Below are positions 53,048 to 62,346 of a stretch of DNA of 64,000 nucleotides, one piece after another (position 1 is the first letter of the stretch; the number at the start of each line of letters is the position of its first letter). This DNA is from Aurantimicrobium minutum (lineage in GTDB: Bacteria; Actinomycetota; Actinomycetes; Actinomycetales; Microbacteriaceae): positions 744,001 to 808,000 of the forward strand of contig NZ_AP017457.1 of assembly GCF_002355535.1 (NCBI RefSeq), read 5' to 3'. Made by a program: the position numbers and the translations under genes. The notes under the pieces are model-generated. The model had not been told where the DNA came from and ran no database searches. It saw nothing but the letters and a program-made list of their open reading frames with translations.

Positions 53048-54424
53048 CTAGTCCTTCTTTGCTGCGGGCTTCTTCGTAGCAGGCTTCTTTGCTGGCTTCT
53101 CAGCAGCATCAGCCTTCTCGGCCTTAGCGGGCTTGTCAGCCTTCTTGTCTTCAACGAGAGCGAATGCACTCATGTCGACAGCCTTACCCTTGGTGTCAAC
53201 AACCTTGGCCTTGCCCAAGATGATGCTGACTGCCTTGTTGCGGGCAACCTCAGCAACCATGGAAGGAATCTGGTTGTTGTCGGTGAGGATCTTGGCAAAC
53301 TCTGAAGGATCCATCTGGTACTGCATGGCACCCTGAATGATGTACTGAGTGAGCTCATCCTGGCTCACCTGAACATCTTCAGCTTCGGCAATGGTGTCCA
53401 GAAGAATCTGGGTTGCGAAAAGCTTCTGAGTCTCTTCGATAACTTCAGCGCGGTGCTTGTCATCTTCAAGACGACCCTCACCCTCAAGGTGACGGTGTAC
53501 TTCGTCATCAATCAGCGCCTGAGGAACGTCAATCTTGGCTTCGGAGACGAGCTTGTCAACAAGCTTCTCGCGAGCTTCACGAGCCTGAACGGCAACCTTG
53601 CGCTGCTCTGCCTGAGCCTTGAGGCTCTCGGTCAGTTCAGCGATGGTGTCGAATTCAGACGCAATCTGAGCAAAGTCGTCATCTGCCTTAGGAAGCTCGC
53701 GCTCCTTGACAGCGGTGACTGTTACAGCAATCTGTGCCTTCTCGCCCTCGTGGTCTCCGCCGAGCAGGTTGGATTCGAAGGTGGTGGACTCACCAGCGGT
53801 GAGAGATTCAATAGCCTCGTCGATACCTTCGATGAGCTCGCCAGAACCAACCTCGTAGGAGATGGACTGTGCGGTGTCTACTTCCTGACCACCAATGGTG
53901 GCAACCAGGTCAAGCTGAGCGAAGTCGCCCTTCTTTGCTGGACGGTCAACGGTGACGAGGGTGCCGAAACGGCTACGCAGGTCGTCAAGTTCCTTCTGAA
54001 CGTCTTCCTTGGATACTGCTGCTGCCTCAACCTCTACGGAGAGACCGTCAAGCTTAGGAAGCTTGATCTCGGGACGAACGTCAACCTCGATGGTGACAAC
54101 CAGATCGCCAGAGAAGTCCTTCTCAGCTGGCCAGGTAACGATGTCTGCTTCGGGGCGCCCCATGGGGCGCACCTTCTCGTCAACGACGGCCTTGCGGTAG
54201 TAACCTTCGAGGCCTTCGTTGACAGCGTGCTCGAGCACAGCCATACGACCTACGCGCTGGTCGATCAAAGCTGCCGGTGCCTTGCCCTTGCGGAAACCAG
54301 GAACATTGAGCGACTCAGAGATGTGCTCATACGCGTGCTTGATAGCTGGCTTGAGCTCTTCTGGGGTCACCGTGATGGTGAGCTTGGCACGGGTGTTACT
54401 TACTTTTTCGACCGTAGTCTTCAC
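53048..54424 (-). CDS. tig: Trigger factor
   Basis: The ribosome-bound chaperone, 458 aa. Domain order: N-terminal ribosome-binding domain with the signature [20 protein letters not shown] (the GFRxGxxP loop), PPIase domain (around 160-245, [18 protein letters not shown]), and the helical C-terminal domain. The last 35 residues are a Lys/Ala-rich tail ([22 protein letters not shown]) common in Actinobacteria. tRNA-Pro lies 40 bases upstream on the same strand. Confidence 0.96.
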   Translation of the reverse strand: MKTTVEKVSNTRAKLTITVTPEELKPAIKHAYEHISESLNVPGFRKGKAPAALIDQRVGRMAVLEHAVNEGLEGYYRKAVVDEKVRPMGRPEADIVTWPAEKDFSGDLVVTIEVDVRPEIKLPKLDGLSVEVEAAAVSKEDVQKELDDLRSRFGTLVTVDRPAKKGDFAQLDLVATIGGQEVDTAQSISYEVGSGELIEGIDEAIESLTAGESTTFESNLLGGDHEGEKAQIAVTVTAVKERELPKADDDFAQIASEFDTIAELTESLKAQAEQRKVAVQAREAREKLVDKLVSEAKIDVPQALIDDEVHRHLEGEGRLEDDKHRAEVIEETQKLFATQILLDTIAEAEDVQVSQDELTQYIIQGAMQYQMDPSEFAKILTDNNQIPSMVAEVARNKAVSIILGKAKVVDTKGKAVDMSAFALVEDKKADKPAKAEKADAAEKPAKKPATKKPAAKKD

Positions 54425-54463
54425 GAAGGGGTACTCCTGCTTGTGATGGTGTGGATCTGGATA

Positions 54464-54541
54464 TGGTCGGGGCGACAGGATTCGAACCTGCGACCTCCCG
54501 CTCCCAAAGCGGGCGCTCTAGCCAAGCTGAGCTACGCCCCG
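54464..54541 (-). tRNA. tRNA-Pro (TGG)
   Basis: A full cloverleaf on the minus strand: acceptor CGGGGCG/CGCCCCG, D arm, anticodon stem CCCGC/GCGGG with loop TTTGGGA (anticodon TGG), and T arm GCAGGTTCGAATCCTGT-type sequence. The CCA end is encoded (54464-54466). Confidence 0.95.
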
Positions 54542-54671
54542 GTCCTGCCCTCACGTTACGCAGAAGGTAACTTCAAGCAAGTCCGGCATTCGCCGAGGCG
54601 AAATGACCGAGTACTACTCTAACGTATAAGATGAGATGGCTGGCCCACGCTAAACTGGTGCCAACCCTTCT

Positions 54672-54745
54672 GGGGATGTAGCTCAATGGTAGAGCCTCAG
54701 TCTTCCAAACTGATTACGCGGGTTCGATTCCCGTCATCCCCTCCA
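54672..54745 (+). tRNA. tRNA-Gly (TCC)
   Basis: Cloverleaf with acceptor GGGGATG/CATCCCC, D arm GCTCAATGGTAGAGC, anticodon loop with TCC, T arm GCGGGTTCGATTCCCGT, and encoded CCA. A terminator follows nine bases later. Confidence 0.95.
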
Positions 54746-54753
54746 CATAGAGA

Positions 54754-54779
54754 AAATCCCCCGGAATTCCGGGGGATTT
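54754..54779 (+). terminator. Terminator after tRNA-Gly
   Basis: AAATCCCCCGGAATTCCGGGGGATTT-type perfect palindrome of 26 bases (13-bp arms), followed by CTTGTTTTG. Confidence 0.85.
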
Positions 54780-54847
54780 CTTGTTTTGCTCCTACCTCAC
54801 TTCAGGACTAGACAACACCCAGTGTCCGTGGGATATGCTCAACTATT

Positions 54848-54861
54848 CGAAGATATATTCG
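54848..54861. promoter_or_regulatory. LexA box upstream of umuD
   Basis: CGAAGATATATTCG, inside the larger palindrome ATTCGAAGATATATTCGAAT, is identical to the box at 47082-47095 near lexA. It sits 20 bases before the umuD start. Confidence 0.88.
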
Positions 54862-54881
54862 AATACACAGAGGGGCTTACC

Positions 54882-55319
54882 ATGGCACAAACTGCACCAT
54901 CTGCAGTGGTCAGACCACTGCGCGGAGAATCCATTCCGGCTATTTTGGCCGCATCAACCGCCGTTTCAGCAGGGTGGCCCTCCCCTGCCCAAGATTATTT
55001 TGACGGTCGTGTAGATCTGAACACTCACCTCATCAAAGACGTGAACTCCACGTTTATTGTTCGCGTCTCTGGCGACAGCATGAAAAATGCAGGTATTAGC
55101 GACGGTGATGAGGTCATCGTGGATCGAGCCCTGACACCTCGCGACGGTGACGTCGTGGTGGCAGTGCTCGATGGCGAACTGACCCTCAAGCGCCTGCACA
55201 TTCGTTCTGAGAACGTGCTGCTCAAAGCAGAGAATCCCAAGTATCCAGATATTTCCGTGGCGTCCTTGAGTGAACTGATTATCTGGGGTGTTGTGACCAG
55301 GTGTTTGCATCATGTCTGA
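54882..55319 (+). CDS. umuD: UmuD-like translesion polymerase accessory protein
   Basis: A 145-aa S24 peptidase-like protein. The self-cleavage site is Ala30-Gly31 in [15 protein letters not shown], the counterpart of the Cys-Gly of E. coli UmuD; the catalytic Ser66 is in [11 protein letters not shown] and Lys103 in ELTLKRLH. I use the ATG at 54882 behind GAGGGG; the frame extends upstream only through the LexA box. After RecA-stimulated cleavage it should associate with UmuC. It overlaps umuC by 8 bases. Confidence 0.92.
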   Translation: MAQTAPSAVVRPLRGESIPAILAASTAVSAGWPSPAQDYFDGRVDLNTHLIKDVNSTFIVRVSGDSMKNAGISDGDEVIVDRALTPRDGDVVVAVLDGELTLKRLHIRSENVLLKAENPKYPDISVASLSELIIWGVVTRCLHHV

Positions 55320-56601
55320 TTCATCACAGCGCCGCATCGCACTCGTGGACGTCAATAGTTTCTTCGCCTCCTGCGAGCGCGTCTTTGATCCGAAACTGAT
55401 GGGTAAGCCCGTTGTAGTGCTCTCAAACAATGACGGTTGTGTTGTTGCCCGCAGTAGTGAAGCGAAAGCTTTAGGTGTTGCGATGGGTGTTCCCTGGTTC
55501 AAGATTTCTGCGTGGGCACCGAGTGTGGGCTTGGTCGCACGCTCATCCAACTATGAGCTGTATGGGGATCTGTCTGCCCGAGTAATGAGTATTTTGCAGG
55601 AGTTCTCCGCCGCCGTGGAGGTGTACAGCATCGATGAGGCGTTCTTGGAGCTCACCGGAACACCAGAAGAGCTACTTGCAACAGGTCACCGCATCAAAGA
55701 AGCTATCCAGACCCGGTTAGGGTTGCCCGTCTGCGTCGGCATTGGCCGCTCGAAGACGCAAGCAAAGCTGGCTAATGCCGGTGCCAAGAAATCTGCGGGA
55801 ATGAACGGGGTCTGCAATCTAGATATGTTCTCTGCAGAAAAACTCGATTTCATCATGGCCGCGCTGCCCGTAGACAATCTGTGGGGCATTGCCAGGCGTT
55901 TGAGTAAACGGCTGGCGGCACAAGGGATTCACACCATCAAAGACCTGAGAGATGCGGACCCGGTTCGCATCAAGAAAAAGTTTGGCGTGGTGGTGCAACG
56001 CTCTGTTTACGAACTGCGTGGAATTGACTGCATCAAACTCGAGGGTGAACGCCTGGTCAAGAACCAGGTGATGTATTCACGTAGTTTTGCCACCCCGGTG
56101 ACCACCCGCAAACAGATGGAAGAAGTCTTGGCTGTCTATGCCCAGCGGGTCAGTAAACGTCTGCGCAAACAAGGCTCTGTGGCAGGGGCATTGACCTGTT
56201 TTGCTGGCACCTCACGCTTTGCCAATGAACCATTCCACTCCCCCTATGTCAACGCTGTCTTTTCTATCCCCACCAACGATCCGGTGGAAATTCTCAAAGC
56301 CTCCAGTTCAGTGCTGCTAAACCGGATTGAAGAAGGGCGCAAATACGTCCGCGCGGGAATCCTGCTGCATGATGTCAGCCCTAAGGAGTCCCACCAATAC
56401 TTAGATCTGTTCACCCCTGTTCATGAACGCAGGCAATTAGGGGAAACCTTAGACAAAGTGATGGAAAAGCACGGTGCATTCAGCATCGGGTTGGGTGCGG
56501 CAGGTTTCAAGAGTGCACGCGAGTGGGAAATGAAGCGAGAAATGCTCTCGCTTCGTGCCACCACCAGATGGGACGAACTGGCAACGGTTTATGCGCGCTA
56601 G
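55312..56601 (+). CDS. umuC: Y-family DNA polymerase V catalytic subunit UmuC
   Basis: An error-prone translesion polymerase, 429 aa. Palm motifs [18 protein letters not shown] and [14 protein letters not shown] carry the catalytic Asp/Asp-Glu; finger region [22 protein letters not shown]; thumb with [21 protein letters not shown]; little-finger domain and the UmuC-specific C-terminus ([17 protein letters not shown]). Co-transcribed with umuD under LexA control. Its stop shares a CTAG with the stop of a small gene on the other strand. Confidence 0.95.
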   Translation: MSDSSQRRIALVDVNSFFASCERVFDPKLMGKPVVVLSNNDGCVVARSSEAKALGVAMGVPWFKISAWAPSVGLVARSSNYELYGDLSARVMSILQEFSAAVEVYSIDEAFLELTGTPEELLATGHRIKEAIQTRLGLPVCVGIGRSKTQAKLANAGAKKSAGMNGVCNLDMFSAEKLDFIMAALPVDNLWGIARRLSKRLAAQGIHTIKDLRDADPVRIKKKFGVVVQRSVYELRGIDCIKLEGERLVKNQVMYSRSFATPVTTRKQMEEVLAVYAQRVSKRLRKQGSVAGALTCFAGTSRFANEPFHSPYVNAVFSIPTNDPVEILKASSSVLLNRIEEGRKYVRAGILLHDVSPKESHQYLDLFTPVHERRQLGETLDKVMEKHGAFSIGLGAAGFKSAREWEMKREMLSLRATTRWDELATVYAR

Positions 56602-56738
56602 CGAAAGAAGTTACTCAAAAAATTCACAATTCCAGAGAAAAATGAGCCAAGGATTCCCTGTGGATCTGGACCCGGATCATCTTCGAACTCACGCATGACA
56701 TCACCATCAAGCTCGTCGTTCTTCTCAAGATTTCCCAC
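56598..56738 (-). CDS. Small ORF, amphipathic C-terminus (46 aa)
   Basis: Not a recognised family. From a GTG at 56738, eight bases after GAGG, 46 codons run to a TAG sharing its CTAG with umuC's stop. The product has an acidic N-terminal half ([20 protein letters not shown]) and a C-terminal segment [19 protein letters not shown] that would make an amphipathic or membrane-inserting helix. It lies 10 bases after the amidohydrolase stop. The start depends on a GTG, since a stop lies upstream in frame, so expression is unproven. Confidence 0.5.
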   Translation of the reverse strand: MGNLEKNDELDGDVMREFEDDPGPDPQGILGSFFSGIVNFLSNFFR

Positions 56739-56748
56739 TAGTTCAGCC

Positions 56749-58236
56749 TCAGGTCAATGAGCTGTGAGTGACACGCCCACCATTGAGGGTGAGCGCAACG
56801 GGCATCGTGCGCAATTGGTCAACGGATGCATACAACGGATCAATATCAACCAGGCACAAGTCCGCAGGCTGCCCCACAGCAATACGCGTGCGAGCCGAGG
56901 CATCAAGTGCCGCCTGCGGCTCGATGCGTTGCTCGGGGTGCCAGGGCTCACGGGTATCGCGTGTGCGCTCAACAGCAGAAGCAATAGCTAGCCAGGGATC
57001 CAAAGGCGCAACAGGAGCGTCAGAACCCATAGAGAGCTTCACACCTGCTTTGAGCATGGAGGCAAAGGGGAAGCAGCGGTCGGTGCGACCTTCCCACAGC
57101 ACGTCAGCAACATCTCGGTCATCCATGGCATGTTCTGGTTGGACTGATGCGATCACACCTAGCTGAGCAAATCGCTCAATGTCTTCCCATGCCAACAGCT
57201 GGGCGTGTTCAATGGTTCCTTCACAGCCCACTTCTTCGAAAGCGTTGAGGGCAAAGGTGTTGGCGTCATCACCAATGGCGTGAATAGATGGGTTGATGCC
57301 GGCAGAGCTTGCTTTGGTCATCAAGGAAACCAGTTCGTCATAGGGGACGTTGAGAATGCCGCGGGCATTCTTTCCTGTTAGACCAGGATAGGGGTCGTGA
57401 CAGAACGCTGTGCGGGTGTTGAGCGAGCCATCAGAGATGACTTTGTAATTTCCCATACGAAGCAGGCCATCTGTGGAGGCGATGACATCGCCAGTGCGCA
57501 AACCAGTCTCAATGGCACGGTCCAAGTACTCGGTGTAGACGCTAAATTCAACCTGCAGGAGGTCGTTTCCGTTGCTGATGCGACGGCGCCAGTCCGGCAG
57601 AATCCATCCCATTTCGAAATCAACAATGCCCACAATTCCTCGTGCAGCAGCTGCATGTGAAGCATCAAGAACTGCCTTATCGAGCTGTTCAGGAGTTTGA
57701 TCAGAGAGTGAACCCCAGATAGCAAAACAGTCGTCTTCAACGAGAAGCCCTGTGGGGTGCCCCGCATGGCCACGAACCTCGAGCGCTTTCGAGTTGAGCC
57801 ACACACTGTGACCATCGCCACTGAAGAGATACACCTCTTCATCAGCACAGGCTTCATCAAGGATGCTGAAGTGTGGCTCTTCTGCCCACAAGCTGCCACG
57901 CCACCCGAAACCCACCATGGTTCCTGGATGTGTGCGGTGACGTTCTTTCACACGCTGACCCACCTCACGGGCAGATTCAACACCTTCTAAATTCAGTCGC
58001 TGCAACATCAAAGACCACGAGGTGAAGTGGGTGTGCGTGTCCCACATTCCCGGGATGAGGTAGCGCCCACCAACATCGATACTCTCGCCGTCGAGAACCT
58101 GTGTCAGATCTATCGCACCGGTGGCGCCCACAAATTCAATGTCACTAATCACCCCATCGGTAATGACCACATTGATAAGGCTGCCCATCAGGCCGCGTTC
58201 ACCGGGGATACGTGCGTTAGTGAGAGTGAGCTGCAT
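56749..58236 (-). CDS. YtcJ-like amidohydrolase
   Basis: A 495-aa metal-dependent hydrolase. Metal-binding signature LIPGMWDTHTHFTSW at about 58-72, NPSIHAIGDDANTFALNAF (His), and the C-terminal Asp region KLSMGSDAPVAPLDPWLAIASAVERT. These are hallmarks of the amidohydrolase 3 (YtcJ) group, whose substrates are mostly unknown. It lies 3 bases after the endonuclease VIII gene. A substrate cannot be inferred. Confidence 0.85.
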   Translation of the reverse strand: MQLTLTNARIPGERGLMGSLINVVITDGVISDIEFVGATGAIDLTQVLDGESIDVGGRYLIPGMWDTHTHFTSWSLMLQRLNLEGVESAREVGQRVKERHRTHPGTMVGFGWRGSLWAEEPHFSILDEACADEEVYLFSGDGHSVWLNSKALEVRGHAGHPTGLLVEDDCFAIWGSLSDQTPEQLDKAVLDASHAAAARGIVGIVDFEMGWILPDWRRRISNGNDLLQVEFSVYTEYLDRAIETGLRTGDVIASTDGLLRMGNYKVISDGSLNTRTAFCHDPYPGLTGKNARGILNVPYDELVSLMTKASSAGINPSIHAIGDDANTFALNAFEEVGCEGTIEHAQLLAWEDIERFAQLGVIASVQPEHAMDDRDVADVLWEGRTDRCFPFASMLKAGVKLSMGSDAPVAPLDPWLAIASAVERTRDTREPWHPEQRIEPQAALDASARTRIAVGQPADLCLVDIDPLYASVDQLRTMPVALTLNGGRVTHSSLT

Positions 58237-58239
58237 GGC

Positions 58240-59220
58240 TCAAGTTTGGCACGAAGGACACCAATAGAGCTTGCGATTAGCCATCTCATCGAGGCGAATA
58301 TGTGTTCCGCATTTCAGACAGGGCAAACCTTCACGTTTGTAAACCCAGTGCCGATCGGCTCGGTTAGCCATTGCTTGACGCCAGGCTTCCCCCTCAAGCC
58401 CATCAATGGTCATCATTTGTCCGGTCTGAACACCGATTTCCAGAAGGTATACCCAGTCTCGCCACAATCCCCAGGCTTCATCCGAGGTGACCTTCTTACC
58501 AGGGCGATAGGGGTCTATGTGTGCCCGAAATAACATTTCTGCCCGGTAAACGTTGCCAATTCCGGCAACCACAGACTGATCCATGAGGAGCAACCCTATG
58601 GGTGTGTTCTTTTTCACAACAGCGTCGACAAACTTCTGGCCTGCCTCATCGCTGGAGTCACGCTGCGGATCAGGGCCTAAGCGACTGAGTACGGCATCAA
58701 CTTGTTCCGAGGTCAGTACTTCACACGCGGTTGGTCCGCGAAGATCTGCACAGACCGTCTCGGTCAGCAGTCGAACGCGGACAGCTCCGATGGGCTCGGG
58801 TGGAAATTGGGTTGTCTGCTCGAGTTCACGTTCGTGCTGTTCCTCGGCCATGCGCATGCGTGTTTTGCGGGGTGCACCGATAGAACTGAGTGAGTTTTCT
58901 CCTGCAGCATCAAAGACAGTGCCGCGCTGATTGGTTTGCCCCATCCGGCCATTCGCTGAGGCAATCGTGGCATCAGCGTGGATGGTGCCAGAAAAATCCC
59001 ATGCGCCATAAATCCCTAAGTGAACACGCAACCAGTGATCACCAGAAAAACGCATAAAAAGTTGTTTGCCTACCGCCCAGGCTTCTTCCAACTCGAGGTT
59101 GTTCAGTACTGCCGCACCGTCAGAAAAACGTCCCTGCGGGGAGGTGACAACAACGCGCTGCCCGACAAAGTTTCTCTCGAACTGTCGCGCAATGCGATGA
59201 ACGGAATGTCCCTCAGGCAT
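58240..59220 (-). CDS. nei: Formamidopyrimidine/endonuclease VIII family DNA glycosylase
   Basis: A base-excision repair enzyme of 326 aa. The catalytic Pro2-Glu3 follow the initiator (MPEGHSVHRIARQFE), as in the Nei group rather than Fpg (PELPE). Lys in AVGKQLFMRF, helix-two-turn-helix VVAGIGNVYRAEMLFRAHIDP, and a C-terminal zinc finger (CLKCGTHIRL ... WCPSCQT). A variable insert between about 85 and 135 is rich in Glu/Arg. Substrate preference (oxidised pyrimidines) follows the family. Confidence 0.9.
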   Translation of the reverse strand: MPEGHSVHRIARQFERNFVGQRVVVTSPQGRFSDGAAVLNNLELEEAWAVGKQLFMRFSGDHWLRVHLGIYGAWDFSGTIHADATIASANGRMGQTNQRGTVFDAAGENSLSSIGAPRKTRMRMAEEQHERELEQTTQFPPEPIGAVRVRLLTETVCADLRGPTACEVLTSEQVDAVLSRLGPDPQRDSSDEAGQKFVDAVVKKNTPIGLLLMDQSVVAGIGNVYRAEMLFRAHIDPYRPGKKVTSDEAWGLWRDWVYLLEIGVQTGQMMTIDGLEGEAWRQAMANRADRHWVYKREGLPCLKCGTHIRLDEMANRKLYWCPSCQT

Positions 59221-59237
59221 GGCGTATTAATTCGTCG

Positions 59238-59729
59238 TTAATACTTGTCTAGGCCTTTGCCCAGAATGTCGCCGGTTTGTTCGTATTCAGCCAGCTGGGC
59301 AATACGGCGAACGTGACGTTCATCACCAGGGAAAGGTTCCGCAATAAAGGTGTCAATAAAACTCACTGCCTCTTCCAAGCTGTGCTGACGCGCACCAATA
59401 GAAATCACGTTCGCGTTGTTGTGTTCACGAGCGAGCTGTGCAGTAGCCAGGCTCCACACCAGCGCGGCGCGAATACCTTTGACCTTGTTGGCGGCAATTT
59501 GTTCACCGTTTCCAGAACCGCCAAAAACTACACCGAGTGCCTCAACACCTGCGGCCTGATCTGCAGCTACAGCCGCAGCCGCATTAATGCAGAAAGCGGG
59601 ATAGTCATCTAATGCGTCATATTCGGTGGGACCGTGATCGATAACCTCGTGGCCTGCCTCAGTGAGGTGATTTTGCAAGAACTGGCTGAATTCGAGGCCA
59701 GCGTGGTCTGTGGCGATATGTATGCGCAT
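59238..59729 (-). CDS. rpiB: Ribose-5-phosphate isomerase B
   Basis: A pentose-phosphate enzyme (163 aa). MRIHIATDHAGLEFSQFL at the N-terminus and GVVFGGSGNGEQIAANKVKGIRAAL with the catalytic Glu of the mycobacterial-type enzyme (in place of the Cys of the E. coli type). C-terminal ANVISIGARQ. It is divergent from pepN with 64 bases between them, and upstream of the endonuclease VIII gene by 17 bases. Confidence 0.93.
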   Translation of the reverse strand: MRIHIATDHAGLEFSQFLQNHLTEAGHEVIDHGPTEYDALDDYPAFCINAAAAVAADQAAGVEALGVVFGGSGNGEQIAANKVKGIRAALVWSLATAQLAREHNNANVISIGARQHSLEEAVSFIDTFIAEPFPGDERHVRRIAQLAEYEQTGDILGKGLDKY

Positions 59730-59793
59730 TCCTCGATTTTAGAGGGACACGGTCCGGGTTAGGCTCTTAACCAAACCGCTGGAAGGAAAAGTA

Positions 59794-62346
59794 GTGTCCG
59801 GAGAAAACCTCACCCGCCAAGAAGCCATTGAACGCGCAGAGCACATTGCCGTGGACAGCTACAAGGTTGATCTTGATCTGTTGCGCGGTGAGCAGGTTTT
59901 TGGCACCACCACAACTGTCGAGTTTTCTGCGACTGCGGGTTATTCCAGCTTTATCGACGCCATTACAGAGAAGGTTCACTCAGTCACGCTCAACGGTGTT
60001 GAGCTGGATCCCGCCCAGGTCAGTAACGGTGTTCGCATCCAGCTAGATAACTTGCAAGCACACAACACGTTGACCGTTGTTGCTGATGCGAAATACACCA
60101 ACACCGGTGAAGGCTTGCACCGCTTTGTTGATCCTGTCGACAACGAGGTCTATCTCTACACACAATTCGAGGTTCCTGACTCGAGGCGCATGTTCGCTGT
60201 CTTCGAACAGCCAGACCTCAAAGCAACATTCCAATTCACCGTGACAGCTCCCAACTACTGGGTGGTCACCAGCAACCAACCCACTCCTGCGCCGGTACAG
60301 CACAGCAATGGCTCAGCTACCTGGAATTTTGACCCCACTCCCCGCATCTCCAGCTACATCACCGCACTCGTTGCAGGCCCCTATGACGTGGTGCGAAGTG
60401 AGCTCACCAGCGCGGATGGTCGCGTCATTCCTTTGGGTGTGTTTTGCCGCAAGTCACTATCGGAATACATGGATGCCGATTACGTTTTCGAAAAAACCCG
60501 CCAAGGTTTTGCCTACTTTGAAAGCAAATTCGACTACCCCTACCCCTTCGACAAATACGACCAGCTTTTCGTACCCGAATTCAACGCCGGTGCCATGGAA
60601 AATGCGGGATGTGTCACTTTCACCGAGGCTTACGTTTTCCGCTCCAAAGTAACTGACGCCATCCGTGAGCGTCGCGTAGTGACCATCCTGCACGAGCTTG
60701 CCCACATGTGGTTTGGTGACCTTGTCACTATGCGCTGGTGGAATGACCTGTGGCTCAACGAAAGCTTCGCAGAGTATGCCTCCACCTTGGCCACTGCAGA
60801 GGCAACGGAATGGCATGAAGCCTGGACAACCTTTGCTGTCATGGAAAAGAGTTGGGCCTATCGCCAGGACCAACTCCCCTCCACACACCCCATCGTGGCG
60901 GATATCCCCGACCTTGATGCCGTGCGCGTGAACTTTGATGGCATCACCTACGCAAAGGGTGGCTCCGTGCTTAAGCAACTTGGTGCCTGGGTCGGTCAGG
61001 AACAGTTCCTCGCAGGTGTTGGTCAGTATTTCAAGAAGCACGCCTACGGCAATACTGAGCTGAAAGATCTCCTGGTTGAGTTAGAAGCTACTTCCGGTCG
61101 ACACCTGACCACGTGGTCCAAGCTCTGGTTGGAAACGGCAGGCGTGAACACGTTGCGCCCAGCCCTGACCACAGATTCCGGGGGCACCATCACAGCGTTC
61201 TCCATTGAACAATCTGCTCCGGCTGATTGGCCCACGATCCGTCCACACCGCATGGCGATAGGTTTCTACAACCTGCGCTCAGGCAAGCTCGTCCGTGAAC
61301 ACCGTGTGGAGCTCGATGTTGATGGAGTGAGCACAGAGGTGTCAGAACTCGTTGGCCTCACGCGCCCCGATCTGATCCTCATCAATGATGATGATCTTGC
61401 CTACGCCAAGATTCGTCTTGATGAGGCGTCCCTGCGAGTGGCAATTGCCAACTTGAAAGGCATTGAGGACCCTCTGGCTCGCTCACTGGTCTGGGGATCT
61501 GTGTGGGATTCCACGCGCGATGCAGAGACTGCTGGTCGCGACTTCATTGACCTCGTTTTGGGCAACATTGCAACCGAAACAGAGTCCACAGTTGTGCGCA
61601 CAGTTCTCGGGCAGCTTCTGCTTGTTGCCTCCAGCTATGTCGATCCTGCGACTCGTGATGCGCAGACTGTCCGTGTCGCCGATGCTCTGTGGGAGCTTGC
61701 TAACCAAGCTGAACCAGGTAGCGACAACCAGTTCCAGTTCTTACGAAACTTTGCCGCTATCGCAACGACGGAAGAACACCTCAACAACGTCAAGTCGTTG
61801 CGTGAGGGAAAGATTTCTCTCGGTGAACTAGATATCGATACCGATCTTGGCTGGGAGCTGCTTATTTCACTTGCTGCTGGCGGTCAGGCCACCGAAGCAG
61901 ATATTGATGCCTACCTCGCTGAGGACAACACCGCAACCGGAGCCCAGTCTGCCGCTCACGCCAAGGCTGCCCTGCCTGGCTTAGAACAAAAACAAGCAGC
62001 CTGGGACTCGGTCTGGGTTGCAGATGACAAGCCCAACTTGATTGTGCGCGCTACCGGTTTAGGTTTCAACAAAGCTCACAACCTCGACGTGTTGGAGCCG
62101 TTCGTCAAGCAATACTTCGACTCAATCGAAAAGATCTGGGCAAGCCGCAGCTATGCAATTGCCGAAGAGCTGGTCGAAAGCTACTACCCCGCTCCGCTGG
62201 CCAACGAAGCGCTGGCTGAGGCAACACGTAACTACTTGAACAACAACAACCCACCGGCTCCATTGCGCCGTTTGATAGTTGAAAATCTGGCTGGAACCGA
62301 ACGCACGCTTGCTGCGCAAGCTCGTGACACGAAGGAATCTGCATGA
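59794..62346 (+). CDS. pepN: Aminopeptidase N
   Basis: An M1 zinc aminopeptidase of 850 aa. Substrate motif FNAGAMENAGCVTFTEAYVF and zinc site ILHELAHMWFGDLVTMRWWNDLWLNESFAEY (HExxH-x18-E) are intact, with a long helical ERAP1-like C-terminal domain. The start is a GTG at 59794 behind GGAAGGA. It removes N-terminal residues from peptides in the cytosol. Its stop overlaps the next gene's ATG by 4 bases. Confidence 0.95.
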   Translation: MSGENLTRQEAIERAEHIAVDSYKVDLDLLRGEQVFGTTTTVEFSATAGYSSFIDAITEKVHSVTLNGVELDPAQVSNGVRIQLDNLQAHNTLTVVADAKYTNTGEGLHRFVDPVDNEVYLYTQFEVPDSRRMFAVFEQPDLKATFQFTVTAPNYWVVTSNQPTPAPVQHSNGSATWNFDPTPRISSYITALVAGPYDVVRSELTSADGRVIPLGVFCRKSLSEYMDADYVFEKTRQGFAYFESKFDYPYPFDKYDQLFVPEFNAGAMENAGCVTFTEAYVFRSKVTDAIRERRVVTILHELAHMWFGDLVTMRWWNDLWLNESFAEYASTLATAEATEWHEAWTTFAVMEKSWAYRQDQLPSTHPIVADIPDLDAVRVNFDGITYAKGGSVLKQLGAWVGQEQFLAGVGQYFKKHAYGNTELKDLLVELEATSGRHLTTWSKLWLETAGVNTLRPALTTDSGGTITAFSIEQSAPADWPTIRPHRMAIGFYNLRSGKLVREHRVELDVDGVSTEVSELVGLTRPDLILINDDDLAYAKIRLDEASLRVAIANLKGIEDPLARSLVWGSVWDSTRDAETAGRDFIDLVLGNIATETESTVVRTVLGQLLLVASSYVDPATRDAQTVRVADALWELANQAEPGSDNQFQFLRNFAAIATTEEHLNNVKSLREGKISLGELDIDTDLGWELLISLAAGGQATEADIDAYLAEDNTATGAQSAAHAKAALPGLEQKQAAWDSVWVADDKPNLIVRATGLGFNKAHNLDVLEPFVKQYFDSIEKIWASRSYAIAEELVESYYPAPLANEALAEATRNYLNNNNPPAPLRRLIVENLAGTERTLAAQARDTKESA

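Noticed and set aside
53453-54622. Long plus-strand reading frame (389 codons) opposite tig
   Set aside because: It runs antisense to trigger factor and over tRNA-Pro, has no recognisable motif, and tig itself is certain. It reflects codon composition of the opposite strand.
54464-54745. Integration site for a mobile element at the two tRNA genes
   Set aside because: Both tRNA genes are intact, with no integrase and no duplicated 3' end seen nearby.
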